A program made the position numbers and the translations under genes. Below, piece by piece: positions 1-12,221 of a stretch of DNA of 64,000 nucleotides; position 1 is the stretch's first letter; the number at the start of each line of letters is the position of its first letter. Source of the DNA: Nipponacmea schrenckii (Eukaryota > Mollusca > Gastropoda > Lottiidae); assembly GCA_030562195.1 (NCBI GenBank), contig JAUJPP010000005.1:17223106-17287105 (forward strand), given 5' to 3'. A model generated the notes under the pieces. The model saw only the letters and a program-made list of their open reading frames with translations, was not told the DNA's origin and searched no databases.

Positions 1-150
1 ATAATTGATTTAATTGGATGCATTTCATACATTCGGTAAGTATTACGGAAATATATACGCCTTATAAGGAAGTGTGTACTACGGTAGAGTAATTTTATGA
101 ATGAAAATAAAATCAGCGGGCGAGAATTCCACGCCTCCAATTTACTTCTG

Positions 151-158
151 TATAAATA
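151..158 (+). promoter_or_regulatory. TATA box (TATAAATA) of the double-VWA gene
   Basis: TATAAATA lies about 130 bases before the first coding ATG at 284, leaving room for a normal 5' leader. The call rests on motif and position only; no initiator element was identified. Confidence 0.4.
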
Positions 159-283
159 CTGACGATTAAGATGAAATTATTCAAGTGAAGAATAACTTAC
201 TCAAAATATCCAAAGTTTATTTAAGAGGTGTTTAAAAGAGGAGATTTATATCAAGTGCTATTGTTAACTAATTGAATAAGAAG

Positions 284-3200
284 ATGTTTTTTGTGCGAAG
301 TGTTATTTTGTCTATCCTTTTGGTGAGTATTGAAATATATTTGAATTTACAAGTATTTTAAGAAATTTTGTCATATTAAGTTAATATTGAAGATTATAAA
401 ACCGAATATAATTTAAAAATTTGAAAATCAAAATTCTTGATAAGAGAGTATATACATGTACAAGAATAACTAAAGATTTTGTATCCAGACAGTTACAGTT
501 TCTGTACAATTATTAGAACCACAGACATCTTATAGTAAATTTGAACGGTGCAAGTCCTGGTTATCAGTGTCTCTGATACACATTATATATTAAGAAACCC
601 TCAATCCCTTTAATATTTTCTAATTTACCTCTCAGAATTGAGCTTTTGTTAAAATTGTCTGAAATCTTTCATTATGTTTTTCAGGTCTTAGGAAGCGAGG
701 CTAAACCAACAGGTAAACAATTTATTTATTTCTTTTATTTTATTTATCGATATTATTGTATTTATCGATATTATTGTATTTATCGATATTGCTGTAAGAA
801 TAACGCCTATCAGTAATCGTTATTGTATGATTCGCCATTGTATATAATAATAGTTACGTACAGTTGTATCTGATTCATCGATCACATTTAATAGTAACAT
901 GTTTTAACCGTCAATGCTGTACTGTAGGAAATATTATTCGAAACACAAAAGAATGGCTTTTAATATGCGTTTCGGCTGTTCTAAACCGCTGTATGGTAGT
1001 CTACAATGGTTGCGTAAAGTGCCTTAAAAAGAGTTTTTTTTTTTAAATTATTGATTTTATATGTTAGACTCTCCGTCCTACAGAGACCTGTATGATAATG
1101 GGAGAGGTGCAAATCTATGCTACCAGTGCCCCTATACACTAAAAACAATAAACAATCTTTACAATCCTTTTAATAATTGACAATATGACGCTCTAACGCA
1201 GCGGTTATCGCACTTGCCTCAGTATCTCTAAAAAAAAAGTATAAACGTGCAGAATAATATTATCGTTAATGTAATTATTTCAAAACGGTATTTACTAAAG
1301 GTTAATATGTCACCAAATTGTTATTTTATCCTGCCAAATCAAAATTACTCAAATTTTCAGAATTTTCGATAATTCTATAGAAAGGTCAAAATAGACACGA
1401 TCTGCCACAACCCTTTGTCACGTAAATGAGCCTCGAAAATCGCAACAGACATAAAGACAAAATTATTATGTAGGCCCTATGTATTATCCTAGCGGTCAAA
1501 GAAATGCTTAAGGGATTGTAAAGAGGATGTTTAGAAATTTGATGTGTATCAGAGATTCTGATTCCATTCCAACTTTCAATTAGATATCTATTTTTCCTTA
1601 ATTCAACAATAAAAGAAGTGTTTAAAGCCCTTTCATAACCTGTTTTTTTAATGGAATTACTGGAACCACAGCCGCCTGACTGTAAATTGGAATGGTGCAA
1701 ATTAAAGCTATTCGTGTCCCCGATAGATATACAAATTTTTAAAAACCAATTTAGAATCCCTTTAAAACGCTTTATGAATTGGTTTCGTAATGAAGGGTGA
1801 CATTTTTAGACATACTACAACAATTCATGACATAAAACGAGCCAAGTAACAGCAGACACGCCGATATAAAATACTGTATGGTTAAATCATCAGCCTATTT
1901 ACCGACTTTTATTATATTTTCTAGATTGGTTTAACAGACTACAGTCTGACTCTCATACCTGGTTTGGAGAAAGAGATGCCTCTTATAAAGCCGTTCCAAA
2001 TGGTAAGAAATTGTATATGAAGACTCTTTGTCCTTAATGAATATAAACCACTTCTGTACTTCAACTTTGAAGAAAGTCTTGATTGAATATTCAAATCGCT
2101 CATTGAAGGCTGCTATCTCTGAAGTCCAAGGTCGCACCTTCTTAGATCCATGGTTTACAAATTTAAACATACGTTGGCTTATATACAACCACAGGATACT
2201 GTATTGTAAACTGCTAGTTCACTGTTCACTTTTCCTTATTACGTAATAACCAGCTTCTATTGTCATAACAGTAAATATATTATTTTTCCTTTCAGGTTGC
2301 GGAGGAAAACCCGCAGACGTGTATTTTGTTCTGGATACATCCGATGACGTCACAGAAGATGAAATCGAGAAGCAGAAACAGTATGCCAGTGAATTGGTGA
2401 ATCTTTTCTATCTAGAGCAAGATACTGTTCGAGTAGGCGTGGTGGCGTACGGCGACAAACCCAAACTGATAATTCGATCTGGAGTCTTGGACAAACGTCA
2501 TCAAATTCGGAACGCCATTGCAGCAGTTCCTAAAATTGGTGGCAAAAAAGACACTGGAAACGCTTTAAATTATCTGGACACCAAAGTGTTCACCGACTTC
2601 GGATCAAGACGAGATGCAGGACATTTTGTCATTATGTTAACAAATGGAAACTCAGGGAAGTCTAAAATGGAATCATGGAATGCCAATACTTTAAAGAGAA
2701 AGGGAGTGTATATCTTCACAGTAACAACTGGCCGGAAGTCAAAAATGGTGCACATGGCTTCGTCGCCAGCAGAACAATTTGTGTTTTCACACGATAATCT
2801 GAAGATAGTAGAATCATTGATAAGCCTCCTACACATCAAGGAATGTGACTGTAAGTAGGCCTCTTTATTTTTATATTTTAGTAAGTAGGCCTTATAGCCT
2901 ATCATCGGTCCTTAAACCTGGAAACCATAGGCGTAAGGGAGGTTTTGAAACTGGGGGTGCGGGAGATATTTGTGCCCGAATTCTACTGAATGCGGAGCCG
3001 CGTCGGGCAAAGCCCGATATTCGGATATTTTGCTTCAATAGAACCTAGGGATTCGGGCAGGAATCGGTTCCGGGCAATATAAGTGGGTATTTTTCTAAAA
3101 AAAAGAGACTCGGGAACTTTCAGTGCCCGGATATGTCGAGAATTTTGCCCGAATATGATCGAGCCGAAAATTTTTGGGGGGCGGTCTACTTTGTAGTTGA

Positions 3201-4638
3201 TTAAACTATTATTTGAATCGGCAACTGAATTCGATGTTCAAGCTCATAGTCCTACCATTACAGTTGGTTTACCTTATTGTACAATGCATGACCGGTCTTC
3301 ATTATAATATTCATAATCATGTATTGAAAAGAATGTAATTCTATACATATATTCATTGTATATTTCAGATCAGATCAGTCCCCCATTTGAAGGTGAAGTG
3401 AAAGGTAAATTGAGTTTTAAATCGTTACCATTGAATTGAACTAGACTTTCTGCACATTACACAAGTCAAATAAGAACAATGTGCCTTAGATTAGCATATT
3501 ACTCATGCGATCTATTTTAGTTGACATTTGGAACATTACTGATAATATATATAAAGTGATGTTGATGTTGAAGATGTAGATGGTGAAGACGATCTCGACG
3601 TATTATTCCAGATAAAATGAAATAGTGTTGAACATTTTCATTCAGACTACCTTACCTTCTTTTACACATTGTTTCTTATTATTTACAGTTTGTGAAGCCA
3701 AGAGACCAGTGGATGTGATTTTCGGAGTAGAACAGTACGGTTTAGGCAGCAGTCGCGCTGGTGACGTCATCAGCTTTATTTATGATATATTAAGGGAATT
3801 TGACACCAAGGGAGACATTAAAACCGGGATGATGCTAAGTAAATCCTCGGGGTTAAATGCTGGAGGAAAATTGGTTGGAATTAAAGATCTACAAGACAAA
3901 ATTGCAAAGATCCGTTTTCCAAATTTGGCTGATTTACTTAAAAGAACGAGACGTAGCCTTTCACGAGGCAGAAAAAATGTCCAGAAGACGGCTGTGGTGT
4001 TTTTAGACGACAATGTCGAAATAACGAAGAAGGCGAAAATAGAAGCGAAAAGAAATAAATTTGTTAAGATCGAAACGTATGTGATATATATTGGTGAAAA
4101 AGACAATATGAAAGATTTAAAGATGATAGCTAATGGTTATGGCGGAGATAATGTAATAATTATACCTTCTTATGATGACTTACCTCTCTTTAAACTGGAC
4201 ATTTTAAAAACTGTTTGTAGAGGTACGTACAGATTTTAAACGATATTTACAGGGATTGCAAACTTTCTTAACACTTTATGTGCATCGGGGCCATTTGTGG
4301 AATTTATTTGCATCATTCATATTTGTCGTCAGATGTTTGTGGTTTCTGTAGTAATTGGTATTCTGCTTATCGATGCCCCCCATCGCCCTGATACACATAA
4401 AACGTTTTAACGATCTCTTAACAATATCTTTATGTTGATTTGATATGAATATATAAAATAATAGCTGTGTGAACTCTACAAAATGAGAGACAGGATCACG
4501 AGTGACATCATATTGTATTACATGGATTTGTGTTCAGGAGTAATTATCTCAAAGTCCTCATCACTTCGAAGCTGAATTATTCTAAACGCAATTCAATGAA
4601 CAATTTAATATTTATTCTATTATTTTCCAGGTTTTTAA
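284..4638 (+). CDS. Secreted protein with two von Willebrand factor A domains (6 exons, 399 aa)
   Basis: Exons 284-322, 685-712, 2296-2850, 3369-3404, 3689-4222 and 4631-4638 join in frame with GT...AG introns. Exons 1-2 give a hydrophobic signal peptide (MFFVRSVILSILL...). Exon 3 encodes VWA1 (about residues 27-200) and exon 5 encodes VWA2 (about 225-395); the short exon 4 is a linker. Single cysteines bracket the domains, as in matrilin or collagen-VI-like extracellular VWA proteins, where VWA domains bind matrix partners through a metal site. The metal site looks degraded: VWA1 has DTSDD where DxSxS is expected and LTNG where a TDG-type aspartate is expected. VWA2 has VEQYG at the first loop and no DxSxS. 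Metal-dependent ligand binding is therefore doubtful. The protein ends two codons into exon 6. A possible poly(A) signal lies at 5079-5084. The specific family is not identified. Confidence 0.85.
741..794 (+). repeat. Short tandem repeat, about 20 bp x 2.7
   Basis: The unit TATTTATCGATATTATTG repeats within intron 2 of the double-VWA gene. No function is visible. Confidence 0.5.
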
Positions 4639-6011
4639 AGTAGCGATAAAGTTTTATCTGAAATCAAATCCATTCCAATGATTAAACCAGTGAGAAACTT
4701 ATGGTGATGTGTGCAATATTTTAACAGTGATATTATCGTGTTCCATATTGATAAAACGAAACGTTATTTATGGATATATCCATCAAAAAGCCTATGTTAT
4801 CTCTTTAATGATTATGATTCCGTCCAGTTGGAGTTGTGAAAACTATGGCTGCAAAACCACCAGGTGACAAAATGTGAACACATTGCCCGAATTTAAACTA
4901 ACGTGCGATTATTATTTCTGCTCAATATTTTTTTTTGTCTACAATTTTGTGCCAAATCTGATCGTTTTATTTTTTAAGTCTGTATTGTATAATGAACATT
5001 ATTTATTATTAAAATATTATTATCAAAACATCTTCTCAGAAGTTATCTCCCTTAAACTGAGTAACATATATATAAAAAAATAAAATGGAATTTAACATCC
5101 TATTATACTCTTCTGCATAAAAGAGGTAAATGAAGACGCAATGCAGTGTCAATTAGATAAATTTTGCCACGTCATATTAGTCTATATTTTTACGATTTCA
5201 AATTGTTGAGGTGCTCAATCTGAAGCACATGGACAAGAGGCTTTTTCCATGTCAGACCCTCAGACTTTCATCGAAAATATCGAAAGTTCATCTCGTTTTA
5301 TGCCGGAACTGAACCCTGGTGTGCAATAGATATACTAACCAAGAAACATTCGAGGCCTATTAGTATTAGGCCTACGGATTATAATGTTCAAGGGTGAAGT
5401 TGGTTTACAAACTCCATTGCATCAAGCGTACTGATAAATGGGCTTATGAGTGGTGTCTTCCCTATATCAATTTTCATACAAGTTATCTACCTTGACTCAT
5501 GCAAACGTATTTGAAACCAAACAACACCCACATTTTGTCATATTTCCTCGAGGCCGTGGTAGCCTAATATAAGTGAGGGAAGTCAAACTTGGCCCAAAAA
5601 TATTTCTAGATATCTCTACCAATCGCTATTAGATTAAATCACACGTTAGTGCTTTGTTTAAAACGTCCAAACCCATATTCGGGATACTTATAGTGTCTAC
5701 ATTTGCTGTATATGCATAATTTCAAACATAACCAAGCAACGTAGCGTACGCCCATTTGGCAACTAATTGGTGTAAATCGAATAACATATACAAACATTAT
5801 TTTTGTGTGAATTGGAATATCTACTTCGAAATTGCACTAAAATATAATATATTACAAATGTTTCCCTGAAGATACTCCTGAAACATGTAGGAGATATAAT
5901 TTTGGTGTTATTTTGTTATTTACTTAATTTATATGTTACTGTACATCAGAAACATCCTACTTTTCTTATAAGCTGATGCAAAAAGTACAAAAGTTTGCAG
6001 GAGATCGGAAC
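4639..6011. other. 3' flank between two convergent genes, no gene seen
   Basis: The stretch holds the 3' UTR of the double-VWA gene and AT-rich sequence. The reverse-strand poly(A) signal of the next gene (TTTATT on this strand) lies at 6012-6017, just outside the last codon of that gene. Open frames here are short and show no splice-consistent coding pattern. Confidence 0.5.
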
Positions 6012-6020
6012 TTTATTTCT

Positions 6021-9000
6021 TTACATAACAGTCATAGAAATAAACAGCATAAACCCTCCTAAAACGAGAGCAGTTAATCCCAAAAACAATGTATCATCGG
6101 CACCGGAACTGACGTCATAATGAACAGATTCAAATGCGTGGAGATTGTCATCTACACACAAGTGGACTGCTCTGATCGGAAGGTAATCTCGGACTAAATA
6201 TCTCATAACTTGACCAGCTTCATGTCCACATACTGCTGCCATACGACTGTAGGAACAACTGAGAATGTCTTGAACAATTCTGAAAACATATATTATATAT
6301 GAATACTAATAATGATTATCCGCCCGGTTTCCCCCTATTGGAAAAATCGTCTAGTCGTTCGGTTGGGACAATAAACCGAGGCCCCGTGTGCTACAGGCTG
6401 TGGACGCTAACGATCCCTCAACAGTTGGAGGTCGCAAAAAGAGTAGGCTAATGCCACTGTCCTGGCAAAATTTCCCTCATTGCACACTGCATGGCGTTGC
6501 CCGTCTTCATTAGACCATAAGGTGCCGAAGAGTAGGACGTAAAAACTCCATTCATTTCATTTCATTTCCCATGGTATTTTGAGCAGATTTCAGGCTTCCG
6601 GTTATCCTGACTGAATTGTAAATGAAAAACAGTGGATGACGTTACAAAATTAACCCAAGGTTTGTGGGGATTCCTAAGAAAAGACATCGGTCGGACATTG
6701 CAACCACAAATGAGGCTGCAGCCTCCTCCACTTTCAATTTTTTTTTTATCATTTTTAATAGTAAGTACTTCTAACCTATACGTCCACTCACAACTAAACA
6801 CGCGACCTGGTGTTGGGATCAAGAAAAAAACTTAAGTCGAAATTTGAGCTTAAGCTTAAGATTTAGACTTAAGTTCAGATTTTTGCTTAAATCCAAGATC
6901 AATAAAAAAACTTAAGTCTTGACTTAAGTTTTTTGCTTAAATATCTAAGACAGGTATGGGGCTGTCTTAAGTCAAACAAAGATGGCTCTTAGAGTTTTAC
7001 GCCGTCTGCGACAGAGAAATAATAATTTAGCCCTAAATAGGGATAGATTAGATCCACTAAACTTATCTGATGATGATGAACTCGACCAGAGATTTCGTTT
7101 TAGACGGCCCACCATTATTTACATCACAAACCTAGTTGCTGATAGAATTCGGCATGAAACTAATCGGACCTTCAGTTTATTACCACTCGCACAAGTCTTA
7201 ATATTTTTGAGATTTTTGGCCACTGGTGGCTTTTATCAACTCATTGGTGATTCTGTTCACGTCAGTAAGGCTACAGCTGGTAGATGTGTGCGGATCATAG
7301 CTGATATACTTTCATTAATGGCGGGATATTTCATTACTTTTCCCAAAGGAGAGGCTGCATTGAATGTAAAGAGAGCACTTCATGCTATAGCTGGTAATAT
7401 TACTTGTTTAATAAAATTATAACAATATTCATAAATACCTACATTTTGGTTCTGGCGTAAAACTCGAAAGAAGCAGACGATTTTTTGTTTATTTACGTCA
7501 TGAATGTAAATAAACATCCAGTCTGAAAAACTAATTCTTTTTTTAGCGACAAATAGGACTGGATGAGCGGACGATGATTAAGTCTGGGCTTAGCTAAGAT
7601 TTGCTTTAGTTGTTTCATGATCTGTCTTAAGTTCATGTCTTAGCTGAGACCAATCTTAAGACTTAAGAAAAAACTTAAGACTTAACTTAAGTTTTATTCT
7701 TGATCCCGGGGGCTCTAAAGAATGCTCCATCAGAAAAAATCGAATATGGATACATTGTATTGTTACAAAGAGCCCTGCCTAGCACGGTGGCAGTTTTCCG
7801 CAGTCAGATTGTATGTCAATTAAAGGGCATCGACTATACGTGTATTTACCTGCAATATCGTGAAGAGATAGAATGATCTAGATTATCAGGATGTTTAACC
7901 AAAGCATTATTCAGATGTCCAGCAATATTCTCTAGACAAACACCAATAGCATTCCAATTTTCATAGATACAATCACTATACATTCCATACGCTGTAATAA
8001 AGGATAAATTTGAATGAAAAGAACGACTTTTGTGTCGCAGTCTGGGATAGCTTTGTGGTTCACGGGATAGTGGATGCCATTTGATGTGAAGGGTTGCAGT
8101 CGCTACTTGTGAACCCGGATCACGGGGTGGGGGCATTCTTTGTATCATGGTATGGAGCGTAATTTGTATCAATTGATAGAATATTTATCCTTGTATCAAT
8201 GGATGGAAAATCTCTTTGTGTCCCGTGAAAGGAGACACTCTTTATATCACGGGGTGGGAGACGCACGTGTGTCACGGAACGGGGGAATTCCTTTGTATTA
8301 CGGGACTCCTTTTGTATTTCGAGTAAGGGACGCTCTTCGTTTCAAGAAATGAAAGACTCTATATATTACGTGATGAGGATGTCACCGGATAGGAGCGTTC
8401 TTTGGTACATGGGGACTCTCTTGTAACTTGTAATAGGAGACGCTCTTTGCGTCAAGGGACGGGGAATTCCTTTGTATCAAGGGATAGAAGACTCTTTTTG
8501 TATGGATATGTGACGCTTTTGTATCATGAGATATGCGACACTCTTATATTATGTGACTCGCTTTGTATCTCGAGTTAGAAGATGCTCCTTGTATCACGGG
8601 GAGAAAATGAACGACACTATTTGCGTCATTGGATGGGTGATGTCCTCTGTATCACGTACTAGGACGCTCTTTGTATTTAGTTTCACGTGGTGTGAATGCA
8701 CTACGACCTCGAAATCGAAGGTCCCGTACGTTGACCCTCGATATAGTTAGGTAGTTGACCAACGATGTGGATAGAGCAGCCTATTACCTTGTATGATATC
8801 AGGCCTGTCACACAAACCAACGATTCCCTTTTTCACCACATATTCTCTGTAAAGAGCTACCTTGTCTCTGTTCATCTGTTTGGAACGTTTACATCCTTTC
8901 AATCTCTCATGAAGACATCCTTCCGCAGTATAATAATATCTAGAAATACAATAGAAAACATTGATATTTCACGTAATCATTGTAGCGACCGTTGAAGTGA

Positions 9001-10571
9001 CTGAAACCAAACATACTTTAATAGCAGTTATACGAAACTACGTTATGTTCTTACGCTAAAAAAACACACGAGAACGTAGAAAACACAACCATTTTGAATC
9101 TATACTTCAAATTAATAGATCGAGATTTTAAAAAGCCTATATAAATATTAGGATATTACTAATATTTCAGAAAACTCTGCTGATATTCATGTAGCTTACA
9201 TCTGAGAAACTCTTAGTCAGTTTCATGAAGAAACAAAATATAGATATTACCTGCAAATTGTCCAAATATTTTCTACTTTAATTCCAGAGCTGGCCGAGCG
9301 ATCCTGAATAAGAATTGTATTGGTTGCATTTAAAACCGGGTCATAACATTCAGTTACTTTAGTGTGTTCACATGTTGTTGCTGAGGACAGGTCGAATATT
9401 AAGCTTGGTAAAATACACAGACAAACTATAAGAGAAGAAACAAAAATAAAGAGTAGTGTTCAAAATTATCTCAAAATCACCTTTACAAATAAAACTGCCA
9501 ACTATATTAATTAAACTAAATTTTACTATTGTGGTATAAAACATTTCATATTATCATAACTTGTTTATATCTGTATTTTAAAAATAATAAATGAACTCAT
9601 TTTTCCAGCACTTGTTCTACAGTTCAAACTTTGTGATCCATGCCCGTGCTTTTTTTTCATATCACCCTTACAATTAGTGCGAAACTCTATTCCCAGTCTC
9701 TGATAGCTATTTGGACAGATATTGTCTGCCTTAGCCATATCTGTCCAAATAGCTATCAGAGGCTGGGAAAAGAGTCAGAATGTTTTGGACTACCTTACAA
9801 TAAACTTTATTTCTACGATATTGTGATATTTTACAGTCATTCACAATGTCTTCACCCGTCCTTCATGATTATATTGTCTTGGTGACGGTAACGAACTTAA
9901 GTATTTTCCGGTACACAAAAATTGGAATGGTTCGAATCTAATGGGGGAAAGTTCGAATCCAATGGGGTATTGTGGTGCGATACGAGTATCAAAGTCGAAA
10001 GTCATGCATTAATTTAAAATAGTATAGTACATGTATATAAGACTCTTAGATTCTATAACCAACTAATTTCACTGTTAAAGGGACAAATTCGCCATACGTT
10101 TGACAAATCATACCTTGGTCTCAGAAACGGGAATTTGTGAGCAAAGTTAATTAGGCAAAATTTGAGCGGTAAAATTCATGTCTGTCCAGAATTATCCACG
10201 TTTGAAATTTTAATTGACGCAATTTATTGATATATTCTTGAGGTATTTTGAACGTATTAAACGATTTCGTGTTTTCCTAGTACTGTAAAGACTATTTACA
10301 AATATTCACGAAGTCGCGAACAAGTTATTTTAAAATAGTCCTCAATACATCGATTTGTAGAGCATCACAAATATATTATCAAACGATCTTGACTTGCAGA
10401 CAGTGCTGACGCGAGGTAAAGTACAACTTGACAAAATTCTTTGACGAGTGAGGGGGGGGGGACCGACTGAAATACATCAGTTGTCTAAAGATCGCATAGC
10501 ATAAAACAGAGTAGCAAAATTTTTCAAATTCTGTTTTAATACTTACCTTTTAAAAATTGTCTGAAGTCCAT
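6021..10571 (-). CDS. Cysteine-rich secreted or GPI-anchored protein, family not recognised (5 exons, 250 aa)
   Basis: Reverse-strand exons, in order: 10547-10571, 9251-9425, 8788-8939, 7850-7991, 6021-6279. All introns are GT...AG and the phases agree (25, 175, 152, 142 and 259 nt). The product starts MDFRQFLK followed by a hydrophobic stretch, a clear signal peptide. A mature region follows with about 15 cysteines, many in regularly spaced single positions (for example GCLHERLKGC, GVCLEN, VCGHEAG). It ends in a hydrophobic tail of about 20 residues (LFLGLTALVLGGFMLFI) preceded by small residues (SSGADD). This suggests GPI attachment or a single C-terminal membrane anchor. AATAAA follows the stop directly on the reverse strand. 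Intron 4 contains a SINE and a HARBI1-like element; intron 3 contains minisatellite sequence. I do not recognise the domain. Confidence 0.75.
6321..6568 (+). mobile_element. SINE copy, 5' truncated (tail CATTCATTTCATTTCATTT)
   Basis: The sequence matches by eye the body and tail of the full-length copy at 29756-30125, from 'CGCCCGGTTTCCCC' through 'ATGGCGTTGCCCGTCTTCATTAG' to the TTCATTTCATTT tail. The tRNA-like head is missing. It lies in intron 4 of the cysteine-rich gene. Confidence 0.75.
6815..7707 (+). mobile_element. HARBI1/PIF-Harbinger-like DNA transposon remnant
   Basis: The ends form an inverted repeat: GGGATCAAGAA then AAAACTTAAGT at 6815-6837, and the reverse complement with one mismatch at 7685-7707. 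Subterminal sequence on both sides is dense in AACTTAAGTC-type motifs in both orientations. The interior carries a 146-aa transposase-like ORF. No clean 3-bp target duplication was seen at the ends. The element lies in an intron of the reverse-strand cysteine-rich gene. Confidence 0.6.
6982..7422 (+). pseudogene. HARBI1-like transposase, N-terminal part only (146 aa)
   Basis: The ORF begins MALRVLRRLRQRN and carries the N-terminal pattern of HARBI1/PIF transposases: an RFRFRRP segment, then LPLAQVLIFLRFLATGGFY and IGDSVHVSKATAGR, the helix-turn-helix-like part before the nuclease. It stops after 146 residues. Family members have about 350 residues with a DDE nuclease after this region, so the catalytic domain is missing. 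This is probably a deleted, non-autonomous remnant. Confidence 0.65.
8040..8700 (+). repeat. Degenerate minisatellite, unit about 28-30 bp
   Basis: Loose repeats of a GACGCTCTTTGTATCACGGG-like motif run through intron 3 of the cysteine-rich gene. ORFs here are repeat artefacts. Confidence 0.6.
9684..9775. repeat. Inverted repeat with 37-nt arms (hairpin, MITE-like)
   Basis: The arms at 9684-9720 and 9739-9775 are nearly perfect reverse complements (shared core ATAGCTATTTGGACAGAT) around an 18-nt loop. The same arm sequence recurs at about 61206-61255, which indicates a dispersed element. It lies in intron 1 of the cysteine-rich gene. Confidence 0.7.
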
Positions 10572-10974
10572 TGTAATCCTTTTTGAGCTGCCTTGTTGTA
10601 TTCTAGTTTAAAGAAGTACGATGCAGTCTGTTTGTCACTGATTTCCAATCTCCTAGAGAGTGGAAGTCTATATTATTGTCTTCAACAAGTTTGATCGTTA
10701 ATTGGCTAGCATAGTGATTACAATAGTTGATATCACCTGTTTAGATTCTTTTCACAGTTTTGTAAAACTAGGTGATAATTTCATACTTGGATTTCCGTTT
10801 ATTTTTAAAAACTAACTTTTCTCATGACGGTCTAAAACCAGCTCCCGTTCCCTTTTTTCGGATAAATAATCCAACGCTTGTCGCAATGGTAGGACGAATC
10901 TACATCGAAAAACCATCCTTCTTAATGGTAAAAATATATGGTGGTAAAATCATTGTAAATGGTAAAATATATTT

Positions 10975-11160
10975 TGATTTTTGTCCACGTCAGCTATCTT
11001 TATCAACCTACACGCCATAAAAAACTTGAAAAAAATTTAAGCTATCTTGATCAACCCACCATAAACTTGATTTAAGCTACCTTGATCAACCTACACACCA
11101 TAAACTTGATTACAGCTACCTCGATCAACCTACACACCAAAAACTTGATTTAATAGGGGG
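10975..11160 (+). repeat. About 45-bp tandem repeat, four copies
   Basis: The unit contains AGCTACCTTGATCAACCTAC followed by ACACCATAAACTTGATT. It is intergenic, upstream of the BTB gene and of the reverse-strand cysteine-rich gene. Confidence 0.6.
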
Positions 11161-11280
11161 GGGGGACTACTATCTCGTAGTTCCGGGAAAGCACGGGCCT
11201 AGGAATCAGACCTAATTTTTATTTCCTCGCACCGATCGGGATTCGAACCCACGGCACCTAGTCGCCTAGCAGAGGTTTTG
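11150..11280 (-). mobile_element. Second SINE-like family, fragment with tRNA B-box-like motif
   Basis: Reverse-strand GTGGGTTCGAATCCCGATC resembles a Pol III B box. It is followed by a segment ending in a C-run that is repeated in inverted orientation at about 38640-38710 (CGGAACTACGAGATAGTAGT). Two dispersed copies sharing this tail support a retroposon; the 5' end is not defined. Confidence 0.4.
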
Positions 11281-11620
11281 CCAAATGGGGGTTGGGGTTA
11301 TGCCAAACGGGGGTGGATGTTATGCCAAACGGTGGTGGAGGTTATACCAAATGGGGGTGGGGGTTATGCCAAACGGGGATGGATGTTATGCCAAACGGTA
11401 GTGGAGGTTATGCCAAATGGGTGTGCGGGTTATGCCAAATGGGGTTGAATGTTATGCCAAACGGTGGTGGAGGTTATGCCAAATGGTGGTGGAGGTTATG
11501 TTAGACGGTGGTGAAGGTTGTGCCAAATGGGGGTTGGGGTATGCCAAACGGGGTGGATGTTATGGCAAACGGTGGTGGAGGTTATGGCAAACGGTGGTGG
11601 AGGTTATGCCAATCGCGTCC
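11275..11620 (+). repeat. 24-bp minisatellite (GTTATGCCAAACGGTGGTGG)
   Basis: About 14 copies with alternating variants. The repeat makes open frames in several registers but shows no start context or splice structure, so I do not call a gene. Confidence 0.75.
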
Positions 11621-12221
11621 TTAAGGGTTGTCTTATTACCTTTTTAGTGCGTTTTTTCTTGAAATATCTTGCAAAATTAGTTCAAAATTATTTTTTTTTT
11701 TGTGATGCTGTTTTCTATTGAAAGAGCTGCCAAGTTACTGCGTCTCTCTTGTGAATTGGCCTTCAGGAGGTTTTAATAAGTATAGGTTAAGAGTAACACC
11801 TTTTGCCTGGTGCAACTGTGACTTGCAAATTTTAGTGAATTCTCAATGCAATAAAAACCAGCTGGGAAATTATCTACAACTGACTGAGTACTTTCAAAGG
11901 CCGTTAGAGACAAAATTGCGTTACATCACCGAAGATCCACATTACCGAAAGCTCTAGTGACACTTCTGTCTGACAGTATTTGTATTTTTTATTCCGACTT
12001 AATTGCCTTACAGTTGAAACCTGGTTTCATATTTTACCAAATTAATCGTAATAATGATTAAATAATTGCGGTCTGACGGCAATGTAGAGGAAGTAGTGTT
12101 GAACGCGAGCACACACCTGCTTGACAACACATAAACAACATGGCGTCAAAATGATACGATTTTAATATTTTATTAGAAAAAACTACTATTTCTGCGTAAG
12201 GTTTTGTATTTCAAGGAGAAA

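Noticed and set aside
8765..8995. Rightward 76-codon frame
   Set aside because: It is antisense to exon 3 of the reverse-strand cysteine-rich gene, which has matching splice sites and phase.
11292..11721. Gly/Lys repeat ORFs
   Set aside because: Open frames in several registers over a 24-bp minisatellite; no gene structure.
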